A model generated the notes under the pieces. That model saw nothing but the letters and a program-made list of their open reading frames with translations, did not search any database and was not told the DNA's origin. A program made the position numbers and the translations under genes. DNA of 13,564 nucleotides from Pseudomonadota bacterium (GTDB lineage Bacteria > Pseudomonadota > Alphaproteobacteria > Reyranellales > Reyranellaceae): the NCBI GenBank assembly GCA_023386865.1, contig JAEWIV010000284.1:1-13564 (forward strand), in the 5' to 3' direction. The first letter of the stretch is position 1. Each line of letters opens with the position of its first letter. Below, in pieces: positions 1 to 7,643 of this stretch.

Positions 1-2382
1 GTCCAGGAGGTTGAACAGGACCTGCTCGGCGAGCACGAAATCGAGCGACAACGGCGGCAGATCGGGCGCGATCGAGGAGACGACCTTGCGGTCCTGCAGC
101 ACCGGCGCGGCGCGGCGCAGCACCGTCGAGACGAGGTCGCCGGCATCGACCGGCTCCCGGTTGGGCACGATGGCGCCGGCGTCGAGCCGCGTCATGTCCA
201 ACAGGTTGCCGACGAAGCGGTCGAGCCGCTCGGCCTCGCTCAGCGCCGTGCCCAAAAGCTCGTCGCGGGTCGGCTGATCGTAGCGGTCGCGATAGGTCTT
301 GAGGCTGGAGAGCGAGCCGATGATCGAGGCGAGCGGCGTGCGCAGGTCGTGGCTCACCGAGGTCAGCATGGCCGATCGCAGGCGCTCGCGCTCCTCGCCC
401 AGCCGCGCGCCGTCTATGTCGGCGGCGAGCGTCATGCGCTCGATGGCAATGGCGGCCTGGTTGCCGACGGCGTCGAGCGTGCGGCGGTCGCCGGCGCTCA
501 ATTCGCCGTCCTCCTTGAGGGCGAGCACGCCGATCACGCCGACCGGCCCGCGCACGGTGCGGATGGGCACGAACAGCCACCGCCCGCCGGGCAGCGTGTC
601 GGTGCCCCTGCCGGTCGCATGGTCCGCCTGCCACGACCAGCGGGCCGCCGCCAGGTCGGCGTCGGAGAATTCGCTGTCCGGCGGAAAGGCGGCACGGCTC
701 TCCAGCCGGCCGTCCCGCTGGTCGGGATCCGGCATCAGGATCACCACCTCGGCGTTCAGCAGCCGCGCCAGGTGCGTGACGATCGTCCACAACAGGTCGT
801 AGAGGTCCATGACCCCCGCGATCTTGCGGCTGAACGCATAGAGCTCGGCGGTGGTGCGCGCCTCGCGCCGGGCCGATACGGTCTGTGCCCGCGTGCGCGC
901 GGCAAGGGCGCTCGCCGCGGCGGCCACGAACATGAAGAAGAACAGCGCCACGATATTGGCGGGGTCGTGGATGGTGAACTCGTAGAGCGGCGGCAGGAAG
1001 AAGAAGTTGTAGGCGAGCACGCCCAGCGCCGAGACCCAGAGCGACGGCACCAGCCCGTGCCGCGCCGCCGATACCAGCACCGGCACGACGAAGACCAGGG
1101 AGATGTTGGGCAGGACGATCAGCCGGTCGATCGCCACGCCGACCGCCGTCGCCGCCGCCGTGGTGAGCGTGCCCTCGAAATAGGGTCCGGGCGTCAGCGG
1201 CACATTTCGCAGCCAGTCGGGTGCGGCGGTCGTGCTCTTGCCCTGTTCCGCCGCCACCACCTCGATCGCCAGCCCCGAGCTCGAACGCACCAGGTCGTCG
1301 ACGACCGAGCCATGGCGCAGTTCGAACCAGCGCGAGCGCCGGGACTTTCCCAGGACCACGCGCGTGGCGTTGCGTGAGCGGGCGAAGGCCAGGATCTCCT
1401 CGACCACCGAGCGTCCGGGCAGGGTCACGACCTCGGCGCCCAGCCGCTCGGCGAGCCGCATCGCCTCGGCGAGGTGGCCGCGCTCGGCTTCGGACAGGAC
1501 CGCGTGCCTGTCGGTCTCGACGTAGAGGGCGAGCAGCTCGGCATCGAGACCGTCCGCCGTGCGCTTGGCGGCGCGCACGGCATTGGCGGCGGCCGGGCTG
1601 GGATCGAGGCAGACGATCACGCGCTCGCCGGCGGCCCAGGGGCCCGTGATGGCGTGCTCGCGCATGTAGCTCAGCATCTGCTCGTCGACGCGCTCGGCGG
1701 TGCGCCGGAGCGCCAGCTCGCGCAGCGCCGTCAGATTTCCCGGCGAGAAGTAGTGGCGCAGCGCGCGTTGCGCCTGCTCGCGGACATAGACCTTACCCTC
1801 GCGCAGGCGACCGATCAGGTCGGCGGGGGTGAGATCGACCAGCTCGACCTCGTCGGCGGCATTCAGGATCCGGTCGGGCACGGTCTCGCGCACGCGGATG
1901 CGCGTGATGCGTGCCACGACGTCGTTCAGGCTCTCGACGTGCTGGATATTGAGCGTCGAATAGACATCGATGCCGGCGACGAGCAGCTCCTCGACATCCA
2001 TGTAGCGCTTGGGATGGCGGCTGCCTTCGGCGTTGGTATGGGCGAGCTCGTCGACCAGCACGAGCTGCGGCCGCCGCTTCAGCACGGCATCGATGTCCAT
2101 CTCCTCGAGCGTGCGGCCCTTGTAGTCGATCTTGCGGCGCGGCACGACCTCCAGCCCGACCATCTGCGCCTCGGTCTCGGCACGGCCGTGGGTTTCGACG
2201 ACGCCGATCACGACGTCGACCCCTTCGACCTTGCGCCGCCGCGCCGCCGCAAGCATCTCGTAGGTCTTGCCCACACCGGGCGCGGCACCGAGGAATATCT
2301 TCAGCTTGCCGCGGCCTTCCCTCTCCGCCGCCTTCAGCAGCGCGTCTGGCGAAGGCCGAGTGTGGTCTGAAGCTTCAACCAT
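1..2382 (-). CDS. kdpD: Sensor histidine kinase KdpD, C-terminus cut by window edge
   Basis: KdpD is the inner-membrane sensor kinase that phosphorylates KdpE under K+ limitation and so switches on kdpFABC. The 794 residues present read, in order: N-terminal KdpD domain with Walker A GAAPGVGKT (about 31-40) and a VDELAHTN motif (about 110); a universal-stress-like domain (about 250-380); four closely spaced membrane segments (about 394-497); a GAF-like region (about 510-640); and the histidine box SVSHDLRTPLA with the phospho-acceptor His at about 678. The visible sequence stops at FNLLD, the beginning of the N box, so most of the catalytic ATPase domain lies outside. KdpD is usually about 900 residues, which fits about 100 missing. 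The ATG at 2382 has GGAG seven bases upstream and lies 18 bp after kdpC. No defect is seen. kdpE is expected just beyond the left edge. Confidence 0.97.
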   Translation of the reverse strand, partial: MVEASDHTRPSPDALLKAAEREGRGKLKIFLGAAPGVGKTYEMLAAARRRKVEGVDVVIGVVETHGRAETEAQMVGLEVVPRRKIDYKGRTLEEMDIDAVLKRRPQLVLVDELAHTNAEGSRHPKRYMDVEELLVAGIDVYSTLNIQHVESLNDVVARITRIRVRETVPDRILNAADEVELVDLTPADLIGRLREGKVYVREQAQRALRHYFSPGNLTALRELALRRTAERVDEQMLSYMREHAITGPWAAGERVIVCLDPSPAAANAVRAAKRTADGLDAELLALYVETDRHAVLSEAERGHLAEAMRLAERLGAEVVTLPGRSVVEEILAFARSRNATRVVLGKSRRSRWFELRHGSVVDDLVRSSSGLAIEVVAAEQGKSTTAAPDWLRNVPLTPGPYFEGTLTTAAATAVGVAIDRLIVLPNISLVFVVPVLVSAARHGLVPSLWVSALGVLAYNFFFLPPLYEFTIHDPANIVALFFFMFVAAAASALAARTRAQTVSARREARTTAELYAFSRKIAGVMDLYDLLWTIVTHLARLLNAEVVILMPDPDQRDGRLESRAAFPPDSEFSDADLAAARWSWQADHATGRGTDTLPGGRWLFVPIRTVRGPVGVIGVLALKEDGELSAGDRRTLDAVGNQAAIAIERMTLAADIDGARLGEERERLRSAMLTSVSHDLRTPLASIIGSLSSLKTYRDRYDQPTRDELLGTALSEAERLDRFVGNLLDMTRLDAGAIVPNREPVDAGDLVSTVLRRAAPVLQDRKVVSSIAPDLPPLSLDFVLAEQVLFNLLD

Positions 2383-2400
2383 CGAAGCTCCAAGATGTCA

Positions 2401-3003
2401 CTACGACTTCATAGCGTCGAGGGCCATGTTGAGCTGCAGGACGTTGACGCGGCGCTCGCCCACGACGCCAAGGAGGCGGCCTTCGATATGCCGGCTGACG
2501 AGGTCACGCACCTTGTCTTCAGGCAGACCGCGCGCCTTGGCCACGCGCGGGACCTGGAAGTAGGCGGCGGCCGGCGTGATGTGCGGATCGAGGCCCGAGC
2601 CCGAGGTCGTCACCAGATCGACCGGCACTGGAGCGTTGGGGTTCTCGGCCTTGAGCTTCTCGACGTCGCCCTGGATGCGCTCGATCAGCGCCTTGGAGGT
2701 CGGGCCGGCGTTGCTGCCCGACGAGTTGGCGGCGTTGTAGGGCGCGGCCACGGTCTTGGTCGCGTCGTTGGGATCGGGCGCGCTGGTGGCCGACGGCCGG
2801 CCTTGGAAGTAGCGATCCTCGGTGAAGTTCTGGCCGATCAGCTCGGAGCCCAGCACCTTGCCGTCCTTGACGATCAGGCTGCCGTTGGCCTGGCGCGGAA
2901 AGAGAGCCTGGGCGATGCCCGTCATGGCGAGGGGATAGGCGAGGCCGGTCACGATCGTGAGCAGCACGACCATGACGATGGCGGGGCGGATTTCCTTCAA
3001 CAT
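2401..3003 (-). CDS. kdpC: K+-transporting ATPase subunit KdpC
   Basis: KdpC is the single-span accessory subunit of the KdpFABC K+ pump. It sits at the periplasmic face and is thought to stabilise the complex and aid ATP use by KdpB. The 200-residue product has the family form: a short cytoplasmic start (MLKEIRP), one membrane helix (about 8-30), then the conserved segment FPRQANGSL and a periplasmic domain with GQNFTEDRYFQGRPSAT, NSSGSNAGPTS and the late SGSGLDPHITPAAA signature. The length is normal. The ATG at 3003 lies 10 bp after the kdpB stop, and its GAGGA ribosome site overlaps that stop codon, indicating translational coupling. It is followed after 18 bp by kdpD. Confidence 0.97.
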   Translation of the reverse strand: MLKEIRPAIVMVVLLTIVTGLAYPLAMTGIAQALFPRQANGSLIVKDGKVLGSELIGQNFTEDRYFQGRPSATSAPDPNDATKTVAAPYNAANSSGSNAGPTSKALIERIQGDVEKLKAENPNAPVPVDLVTTSGSGLDPHITPAAAYFQVPRVAKARGLPEDKVRDLVSRHIEGRLLGVVGERRVNVLQLNMALDAMKS

Positions 3004-3013
3004 GGGTCAGTCC

Positions 3014-5086
3014 TCAGGCAAGGCCGACGGCGGTGATCAGCATGTCGATCAGCTTGATGCCGACGAAAGGCACGATGATGCCGCCGACGCCGTAGATCAG
3101 GAGATTGCGCACCAGCACCGCCGAAGCGCCGACCGGCCGGTACTGCACGCCGCGTAGCGCCAGGGGGATGAGCGCCACGATGACGAGCGCGTTGAAGATG
3201 ATGGCCGACAGGATGGCCGATTGCGGCGTCGTCAGGTGCATGACGTTCAGCGCCCCGAGCTGCGGATAGAAGGCGAGGAACATCGCCGGGATGATGGCGA
3301 AGTACTTCGCCACGTCGTTGGCGATCGAGAAGGTGGTGAGCGCGCCGCGCGTCATCAGCAGCTGCTTGCCGATCTCGACGATCTCGATGAGCTTGGCCGG
3401 ATCGCTGTCGAGGTCGACCATGTTGCCGGCTTCCCGCGCGGCCATGGTGCCGGTGTTCATGGCGACGCCGACATCGGCCTGGGCGAGCGCCGGCGCGTCA
3501 TTGGTGCCGTCGCCGCACATCGCCACCAGCTTGCCCTCGGCCTGCTCGTCCCGGATCAGCTTGAGCTTGGTCTCGGGCGTCGCTTGGGCCAGGAAGTCGT
3601 CGACGCCGGATTCGGCGGCGATCGCGGCGGCCGTCACCGGGTTGTCGCCGGTGATCATGACGGTGCGGATGCCCATGCGGCGCAAGGTGGCGAAGCGCTC
3701 GCGGATGCCGCCCTTGACGATATCCTTGAGATGGATGACGCCGAGCAGCTTGCCATCCTTGGCCACGGCAAGCGGCGTGCCGCCGGACTTCGCGATCTTC
3801 TCGGCCAGCGACTCGACCTCGCGGGCCAGCTCGGGCGCCGTCGTCTGGGTCCTGCTGTCGGCAATTATGGCGTCGACCGCCCCCTTGCGTATCGAGGCGC
3901 CGTCGACGTCGATGCCGCTCATGCGGGTGTGGGCCGAGAACGGGATGAACTTGGCATGCAACGGCGCCATCTCGCGGCCACGGATGCCGTACTTCTCCTT
4001 GGCCAGCACCACGATGGAGCGGCCTTCGGGCGTCTCGTCCGACAGCGAGGCGAGTTGCGCGGCATCGGCGAGGTCGCGTTCGCCAACGCCGCTCACCGGC
4101 AGGAACGCCGCCGCCTGGCGGTTGCCCAGCGTGATCGTCCCGGTCTTGTCGAGCAGCAGCGTATCGACGTCGCCCGCCGCCTCGACGGCGCGGCCCGACA
4201 TGGCGAGCACGTTGAAGCGCACCAGGCGGTCCATTCCGGCGATGCCGATCGCCGACAGGAGCGCGCCGATGGTGGTCGGAATGAGCGTCACGAACAGCGC
4301 CACCAGCACGAGCACGCCCATGGTGCCGCCGGCATAGGCGGCAAAGCTCGGGATCGACGCCACCGAGAAGACGAAGATGATCGTCATGCCGGCCAGCAGG
4401 ATGTTGAGCGCGATCTCGTTCGGCGTCTTCTGGCGCTCGGCGCCCTCGACCAGGGCGATCATGCGGTCGAGGAAGGTCGAGCCGGGCTGCGCGGTGATGC
4501 GCACCTTGATCCAGTCGGAGATCACCTGCGTGCCGCCGGTGACCGCCGAGGGGTCGCCGCCCGCCTCGCGGATGACGGGCGCCGACTCGCCGGTGATGGC
4601 CGCCTCGTTGACCGAGGCGACTCCTTCGACCACCTCGCCGTCGGACGGGATGAGGTCGCCCGCCTCGACCAGCACGAGGTCGCCCCTCTTGAGCCTGGTC
4701 GCCGGCAGCGTCTCGAAGCGGGTGGACTGGGCATCGGGCAGGCGCTTGGCGATGGTCTCGGTCCTGGCCTTGCGCAGGGTCGCGGCCTGGGCCTTGCCGC
4801 GGCCCTCGGCCACGGCTTCCGCGAAGTTGGCGAACAGCACGGTGAACCAGAGCCAGAGGTTGACCTGGAAGGAGAAGCCCAGCCCGCCGTTGCCCATCAC
4901 GAGATCGCGGATGAACAGGACCGTGGTCAGCGTCGCGACCACCTCCACCGTGAACATCACGGGGTTCCTGACCATCAGCCGCGGATCGAGCTTGCGGAAC
5001 GAATCGACCAGCGCCGGCCCGAGGATCTTCGGGTCGGTCAGGGTCGAGGCCTGCGAGCGGCGGCCGGAAAGAGCCATATCAGTCAT
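3014..5086 (-). CDS. kdpB: K+-transporting P-type ATPase subunit KdpB
   Basis: KdpB is the catalytic P-type ATPase of KdpFABC. It hydrolyses ATP through an aspartyl-phosphate and drives K+ across the inner membrane together with KdpA. The 690-residue product shows the TGES dephosphorylation loop at about 165-168, the phosphorylation motif DKTGT with Asp at 313, the nucleotide-domain segment around SAHTRMSG, the hinge motif GDGTNDAPAL starting at about 525, and hydrophobic helices at both ends. All catalytic motifs look intact. I place the start at the ATG at 5086 (MTDMALSGRR), which has GAGG eight bases upstream and lies 14 bp after kdpA. A second ATG at 5077 is in frame. The same frame stays open far upstream across kdpA, but that extension is a GC-rich shadow, not protein. 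Confidence 0.98.
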   Translation of the reverse strand: MTDMALSGRRSQASTLTDPKILGPALVDSFRKLDPRLMVRNPVMFTVEVVATLTTVLFIRDLVMGNGGLGFSFQVNLWLWFTVLFANFAEAVAEGRGKAQAATLRKARTETIAKRLPDAQSTRFETLPATRLKRGDLVLVEAGDLIPSDGEVVEGVASVNEAAITGESAPVIREAGGDPSAVTGGTQVISDWIKVRITAQPGSTFLDRMIALVEGAERQKTPNEIALNILLAGMTIIFVFSVASIPSFAAYAGGTMGVLVLVALFVTLIPTTIGALLSAIGIAGMDRLVRFNVLAMSGRAVEAAGDVDTLLLDKTGTITLGNRQAAAFLPVSGVGERDLADAAQLASLSDETPEGRSIVVLAKEKYGIRGREMAPLHAKFIPFSAHTRMSGIDVDGASIRKGAVDAIIADSRTQTTAPELAREVESLAEKIAKSGGTPLAVAKDGKLLGVIHLKDIVKGGIRERFATLRRMGIRTVMITGDNPVTAAAIAAESGVDDFLAQATPETKLKLIRDEQAEGKLVAMCGDGTNDAPALAQADVGVAMNTGTMAAREAGNMVDLDSDPAKLIEIVEIGKQLLMTRGALTTFSIANDVAKYFAIIPAMFLAFYPQLGALNVMHLTTPQSAILSAIIFNALVIVALIPLALRGVQYRPVGASAVLVRNLLIYGVGGIIVPFVGIKLIDMLITAVGLA

Positions 5087-5100
5087 GCCTGTCCTCGACT

Positions 5101-6828
5101 CTAGTAGAGCGTGCCCGCCGTCATCGCGAAGTGCTCGACGATCGGGCCGAGCGCCAGGGCGGGAAAGAAGGTGAGACCGCCCACGATCAGGATGACGCCG
5201 ACCACGAGGCCGACGAACAGCGGACCGTTGGTCGGGAAGGTGCCGGCGGACGCCGGCACGATCTTCTTGGACGCGAGCGAGCCTGCGATGGCGACCATGG
5301 GCACGATCATCAGGAAGCGGCCGATGAACATCGAAAGACCGATGGTGGTGTTGTAGAACAGCGTGTTGGCGCCGAGGCCGGCGAAGGCCGAGCCGTTGTT
5401 CGCGGTGCCCGACGTGTAGGCATAGAGGATCTCGCTGAAGCCGTGCGGCCCCTGGTTGGCCGGGCCGGCCAGCCCGGCATCGACCACGGTGGCGATGGCG
5501 CTGAAGCCCAGGATGGAGAACGGCAGGACGAGGATGGCGAGCAGGGCCAGCTTCACCTCCCGGGCCTCGATCTTCTTGCCGAGATACTCGGGCGTGCGTC
5601 CGACCATGAGGCCGGCGATGAACACCGAGATGATGGCGAACAGCAGCATGCCGTAAAGGCCCGCGCCGACGCCGCCGACGATGATCTCGCCGAGCTGCAT
5701 GTTGAACAGCGGGATCAGCCCGCCGAGCGGCGTGAAGCTGTCGTGCATCGAGTTCACCGCGCCGCACGAGGCCGCCGTCGTGACGACGGCGAACAGAGCC
5801 GAGCCGGCGATGCCGAAGCGGACGTCCTTGCCCTCCATGTTGCCGCCGGCCTGGAGGCCCGAGGCCTTGGTGTCGACCCCGGCGGCGGCGATCGCCGGAT
5901 TGCCGGCACCTTCGGCCCAGTACGCCACCAGCACGCCGCCCAGGAACAGCACGCCCATCACGGCGAACACCGCCCAGCCCTGGCGCTGGTCGCCGACCAT
6001 GCGGCCGAACACGTTGGTGAGGGCCGCGCCGATGGCGAATATCAGCACGACGTTGACGAAATTGGTGATCGCATTTGGATTCTCGAACGGATGCGCGGCG
6101 TTGGTGTTGAAGAAGCCGCCGCCGTTGGTGCCGAGCTGCTTGATGACTTCCTGGGAAGCGACCGGCCCCTGCGCGATGACCTGCCGGGCGCCCTCGAGCG
6201 TCGTCACTTCGGTGTAGGCGCCGAGATTCTGCGGCATGCCTTGCCAGACGAAGAACAGCCCGACGACGATGCAGATCGGCATCAGGACATAGAGAGTGCA
6301 GCGCACCAGGTCGACCCAGAAGTTGCCGATGCCGCGCGTCGAGCGGCGGGCAAAGCCGCGCACCAGGGCGATGGCGAGGGCGATGCCGGTCGCCGCCGAG
6401 ACGAAATTGTGCACGGTGAGGCCCGCCATCTGCACCAGGTAGCTCATCGTCGTTTCGGGGACGTACGACTGCCAGTTGGTGTTGGTGGTGAAGCTCATCG
6501 CCGTGTTGAAGGCGAGGCTCTCCTCGACCGCCGGCTGATCGGCCGGATTGAACGGCAGCAGAGCCTGGAAGCGCATCAGCGCGTAGAGGCCGAGGAAGCC
6601 CGCGAGGTTGAACAGCAGCATGGCGACGGCGTAGGTCAGCCAATTCTGCTCGGTGCGCTCGTCGACGCCGCCCAGGCGGTAGAAACCGCGCTCGACGGGG
6701 CGGAGCACGGGCGACAGGAAGGTGCGCTCGCCCGCGAAGACGCGCGTCATGTAGCCGCCCAGCGGCCTCACGATCAGGGTGATCACCACGCAGTAGAGGG
6801 CGATCTGGATCCAGCCATCGAAAGTCAT
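5101..6828 (-). CDS. kdpA: K+-transporting ATPase subunit KdpA
   Basis: KdpA is the K+-binding, channel-like subunit of the Kdp pump, related to Trk/Ktr-type transporters, with selectivity-filter loops between about ten membrane helices. The 575-residue product is close to family length. Conserved loops visible are TTNTNWQSY (about 114-122), NGGGFFNTNAAHPFENP (about 235-251), CGAVNSMHDSFTPLGG, the later TSGTANNGSAFAG, and the C-terminal GPIVEHF. The ATG at 6828 has GAGGAA about eight bases upstream. It lies 22 bp after kdpF and 14 bp before kdpB, so it sits in one transcription unit. Nothing suggests disruption. Confidence 0.98.
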   Translation of the reverse strand: MTFDGWIQIALYCVVITLIVRPLGGYMTRVFAGERTFLSPVLRPVERGFYRLGGVDERTEQNWLTYAVAMLLFNLAGFLGLYALMRFQALLPFNPADQPAVEESLAFNTAMSFTTNTNWQSYVPETTMSYLVQMAGLTVHNFVSAATGIALAIALVRGFARRSTRGIGNFWVDLVRCTLYVLMPICIVVGLFFVWQGMPQNLGAYTEVTTLEGARQVIAQGPVASQEVIKQLGTNGGGFFNTNAAHPFENPNAITNFVNVVLIFAIGAALTNVFGRMVGDQRQGWAVFAVMGVLFLGGVLVAYWAEGAGNPAIAAAGVDTKASGLQAGGNMEGKDVRFGIAGSALFAVVTTAASCGAVNSMHDSFTPLGGLIPLFNMQLGEIIVGGVGAGLYGMLLFAIISVFIAGLMVGRTPEYLGKKIEAREVKLALLAILVLPFSILGFSAIATVVDAGLAGPANQGPHGFSEILYAYTSGTANNGSAFAGLGANTLFYNTTIGLSMFIGRFLMIVPMVAIAGSLASKKIVPASAGTFPTNGPLFVGLVVGVILIVGGLTFFPALALGPIVEHFAMTAGTLY

Positions 6829-6850
6829 GGGTCGTTCCTCGGATGCGCCG

Positions 6851-6940
6851 CTAGAAACGTTCCGGGCGCAGCAGGGCGTAGACGAGATAGACGAGCAGGC
6901 CGACCGTGACGGCGCTGCCCAGGATGTATTCGATCAGCAT
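6851..6940 (-). CDS. kdpF: K+-transporting ATPase small subunit KdpF (29 aa)
   Basis: KdpF is the single-helix lipid-like peptide that stabilises the KdpABC complex in the inner membrane. The 29-residue ORF reads as a short start (MLIEYILGS), one hydrophobic helix (AVTVGLLVYLVYALL) and the terminal RPERF. The YALLRPE-type ending just after the helix is characteristic of KdpF. It occupies the canonical place directly before kdpA (22 bp). The ribosome site is weak (only GTGAGC-like bases), and it starts 10 bp after the stop of the preceding 27-codon ORF, so translation is probably coupled. Confidence 0.93.
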   Translation of the reverse strand: MLIEYILGSAVTVGLLVYLVYALLRPERF

Positions 6941-6950
6941 GGGCGGTTGC

Positions 6951-7034
6951 TCACAGTTTCTCGCAGCCATGGGCGTAGGCGATGGCCAGCGCGAACGCGC
7001 CGAGGGCGACTGCGATCATGATCACGTCAAGCAT
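6951..7034 (-). CDS. Small single-helix membrane protein upstream of kdpF (27 aa)
   Basis: The product is a 27-residue peptide: MLDVIMIAVALGAF, then ALAIAYAHGCEKL. It is almost wholly one membrane helix with a short polar tail containing a cysteine. The ATG at 7034 is preceded by AAGGAAGGAG, a strong ribosome site although close to the start. A longer in-frame reading from 7154 exists, but its extra residues (many Ser, Arg and Pro) look non-coding and overlap the 59-codon ORF. It is 10 bp before kdpF and so in the kdp operon. I recall similar unnamed tiny ORFs beside kdpF in other genomes but cannot verify this here. A role as a Kdp accessory subunit or regulator is inference. It resembles the ORF at 7342-7422. 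Confidence 0.75.
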   Translation of the reverse strand: MLDVIMIAVALGAFALAIAYAHGCEKL

Positions 7035-7059
7035 GGCTCCTTCCTTTCGGCCGGTCGGC

Positions 7060-7239
7060 TCAGGCGATTCCAAACCATTGCAGGGCGGCGGCGACGGCGA
7101 GCGCCACCGCGAGGTGGACAGCGAGCAAAAAGCCGATCTCCCCCAGCACTTCACGCGGCACGGGAAAGTCGCCGGCAGGGGAAGGCGCCGGACGGACTTC
7201 GTCCGCCCGGCGCCAGGAGGAAGGAATCGGCAGTCTCAT
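7060..7239 (-). CDS. Small protein with C-terminal membrane helix, kdp leader region (59 aa)
   Basis: I do not recognise this gene. The 59-residue reading has a polar, proline- and arginine-rich first half (MRLPIPSSWRRADEVRPAP) and a hydrophobic second half (about 36-58, IGFLLAVHLAVALAVAAALQ followed by WFGIA) predicting one transmembrane helix anchored at the C-terminus. Codon third positions are mostly G/C, as in the neighbouring genes. It ends 25 bp before the 27-codon ORF, in the same direction as kdpFABC. Against it: no clear ribosome site precedes the ATG at 7239, and no alternative start is better. It could be a kdp-associated membrane peptide or a chance reading; position and composition favour a real gene. 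Confidence 0.55.
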   Translation of the reverse strand: MRLPIPSSWRRADEVRPAPSPAGDFPVPREVLGEIGFLLAVHLAVALAVAAALQWFGIA

Positions 7240-7298
7240 GGCGCCCGGAAAGTGGACCCGGACCGCATAAGATTTCGACGGCGAAGGTGCGTGCTCGC

Positions 7299-7318
7299 CA
7301 TAGGAATGGCATAGGATC
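7299..7318. promoter_or_regulatory. Tandem 11-bp repeat (site A), candidate KdpE site before the kdp genes
   Basis: On the plus strand CATAGGAAT (7299-7307) is followed 11 bp later by CATAGGATC (7310-7318). It lies in the 102-bp gap between the 26-codon ORF and the 59-codon ORF, the likely upstream region of the main kdp genes. Direct repeats one helical turn apart are typical of OmpR/PhoB-family regulators. A related half-site, CATAAGATT, lies at 7266-7274, three 11-bp steps away; its reverse complement also gives TCTTAT, a possible -10 on the minus strand. That KdpE binds here is inference. Confidence 0.5.
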
Positions 7319-7341
7319 TCATTGCCTGGCCCTGCCGGGGG

Positions 7342-7422
7342 TTACAGGCGATTGCAGAGCCGCTCGTATGCGATGTGCAGGCAGAGCAGGACGAATCCGA
7401 TGAAAAGGACGATGTCGAGCAT
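7342..7422 (-). CDS. Small single-helix membrane protein (26 aa), relative of the ORF before kdpF
   Basis: The 26-residue product begins MLDIVLFIGFVLLCLH and ends IAYERLCNRL, a single hydrophobic helix with a short basic tail. The ATG at 7422 has an excellent ribosome site, GAGGAGA, followed by ACCC. With one gap it lines up with the 27-residue ORF at 6951-7034: both begin MLD plus two branched residues, both carry IAY at the helix end, and both share a Cys and a final Leu. This suggests one small-protein family present twice. It is the first ORF of the minus-strand group and faces the porin gene across the divergent region. The function is unknown; a link to Kdp is inferred from position only. 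Confidence 0.68.
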   Translation of the reverse strand: MLDIVLFIGFVLLCLHIAYERLCNRL

Positions 7423-7490
7423 GGGTTCTCTCCTCGCCCGATAGAGCGCCCACATCGCCTATGAATTCGAGGCGCCTGCACACAGCTCCG

Positions 7491-7510
7491 CATAAAGCGA
7501 GCATACGAAT
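7491..7510 (+). promoter_or_regulatory. Tandem 11-bp repeat (site B) upstream of the porin
   Basis: CATAAAGCG (7491-7499) is followed after 11 bp by CATACGAAT (7502-7510), the second unit matching the CATAGGAAT consensus at 8 of 9 positions and the first only at CATA. It lies in the 221-bp divergent region (7423-7643), reading towards the porin. The region otherwise holds site C, the porin ribosome site, and no ORF I believe. I could not settle a sigma-70 promoter for either direction. Confidence 0.35.
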
Positions 7511-7547
7511 CGCCACGCGTTTCGATGAACGTCAAATCGCCGAGCGA

Positions 7548-7567
7548 ATTCCTATACGTCCCTTATG
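7548..7567 (-). promoter_or_regulatory. Tandem 11-bp repeat (site C) in the divergent region
   Basis: On the minus strand CATAAGGGA (7567-7559) is followed 11 bp later by TATAGGAAT (7556-7548). The second unit matches the consensus at 8 of 9 positions and the first at about 5. A TTGACG hexamer follows on the minus strand at 7535-7530, similar in layout to the site plus TTGACC before kup1, but no convincing -10 follows it. It may serve the 26-codon ORF and kdp genes, the porin, or both. Confidence 0.4.
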
Positions 7568-7643
7568 TACCCGTGCGTGCCGACGCATGGACTTCCTAGG
7601 ATCGCCCGTCGTTTTCTGCCGACCTCATCGAGGAGTACGGACA

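Noticed and set aside
3014..6643. Possible KdpB with a 500-residue N-terminal extension across kdpA
   Set aside because: The extension is an out-of-frame reading of kdpA. The KdpB start at 5086 has a ribosome site and normal family length.
5131..6909. 592-codon plus-strand frame opposite kdpA, and similar long frames opposite kdpB and kdpD
   Set aside because: Low-complexity, strongly charged antisense shadows of unmistakable kdp genes; no ribosome sites or family motifs.
7236..7535. 99-codon minus-strand frame across the divergent region
   Set aside because: It starts at TTG, is Ser/Arg/Cys-rich, overlaps the better 26-codon ORF in another frame and contains the regulatory repeats. Only its ATGA overlap with the 59-codon ORF speaks for it.
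7530..7535. TTGACG as -35 of a minus-strand promoter after site C
   Set aside because: No acceptable -10 at 16-18 bp spacing; kept only as a note with site C.
7461..7643. N-terminal extension of the porin from ATG 7461
   Set aside because: The segment is basic and lacks leader character; the signal peptide and GAGGAG site fix the start at 7644.
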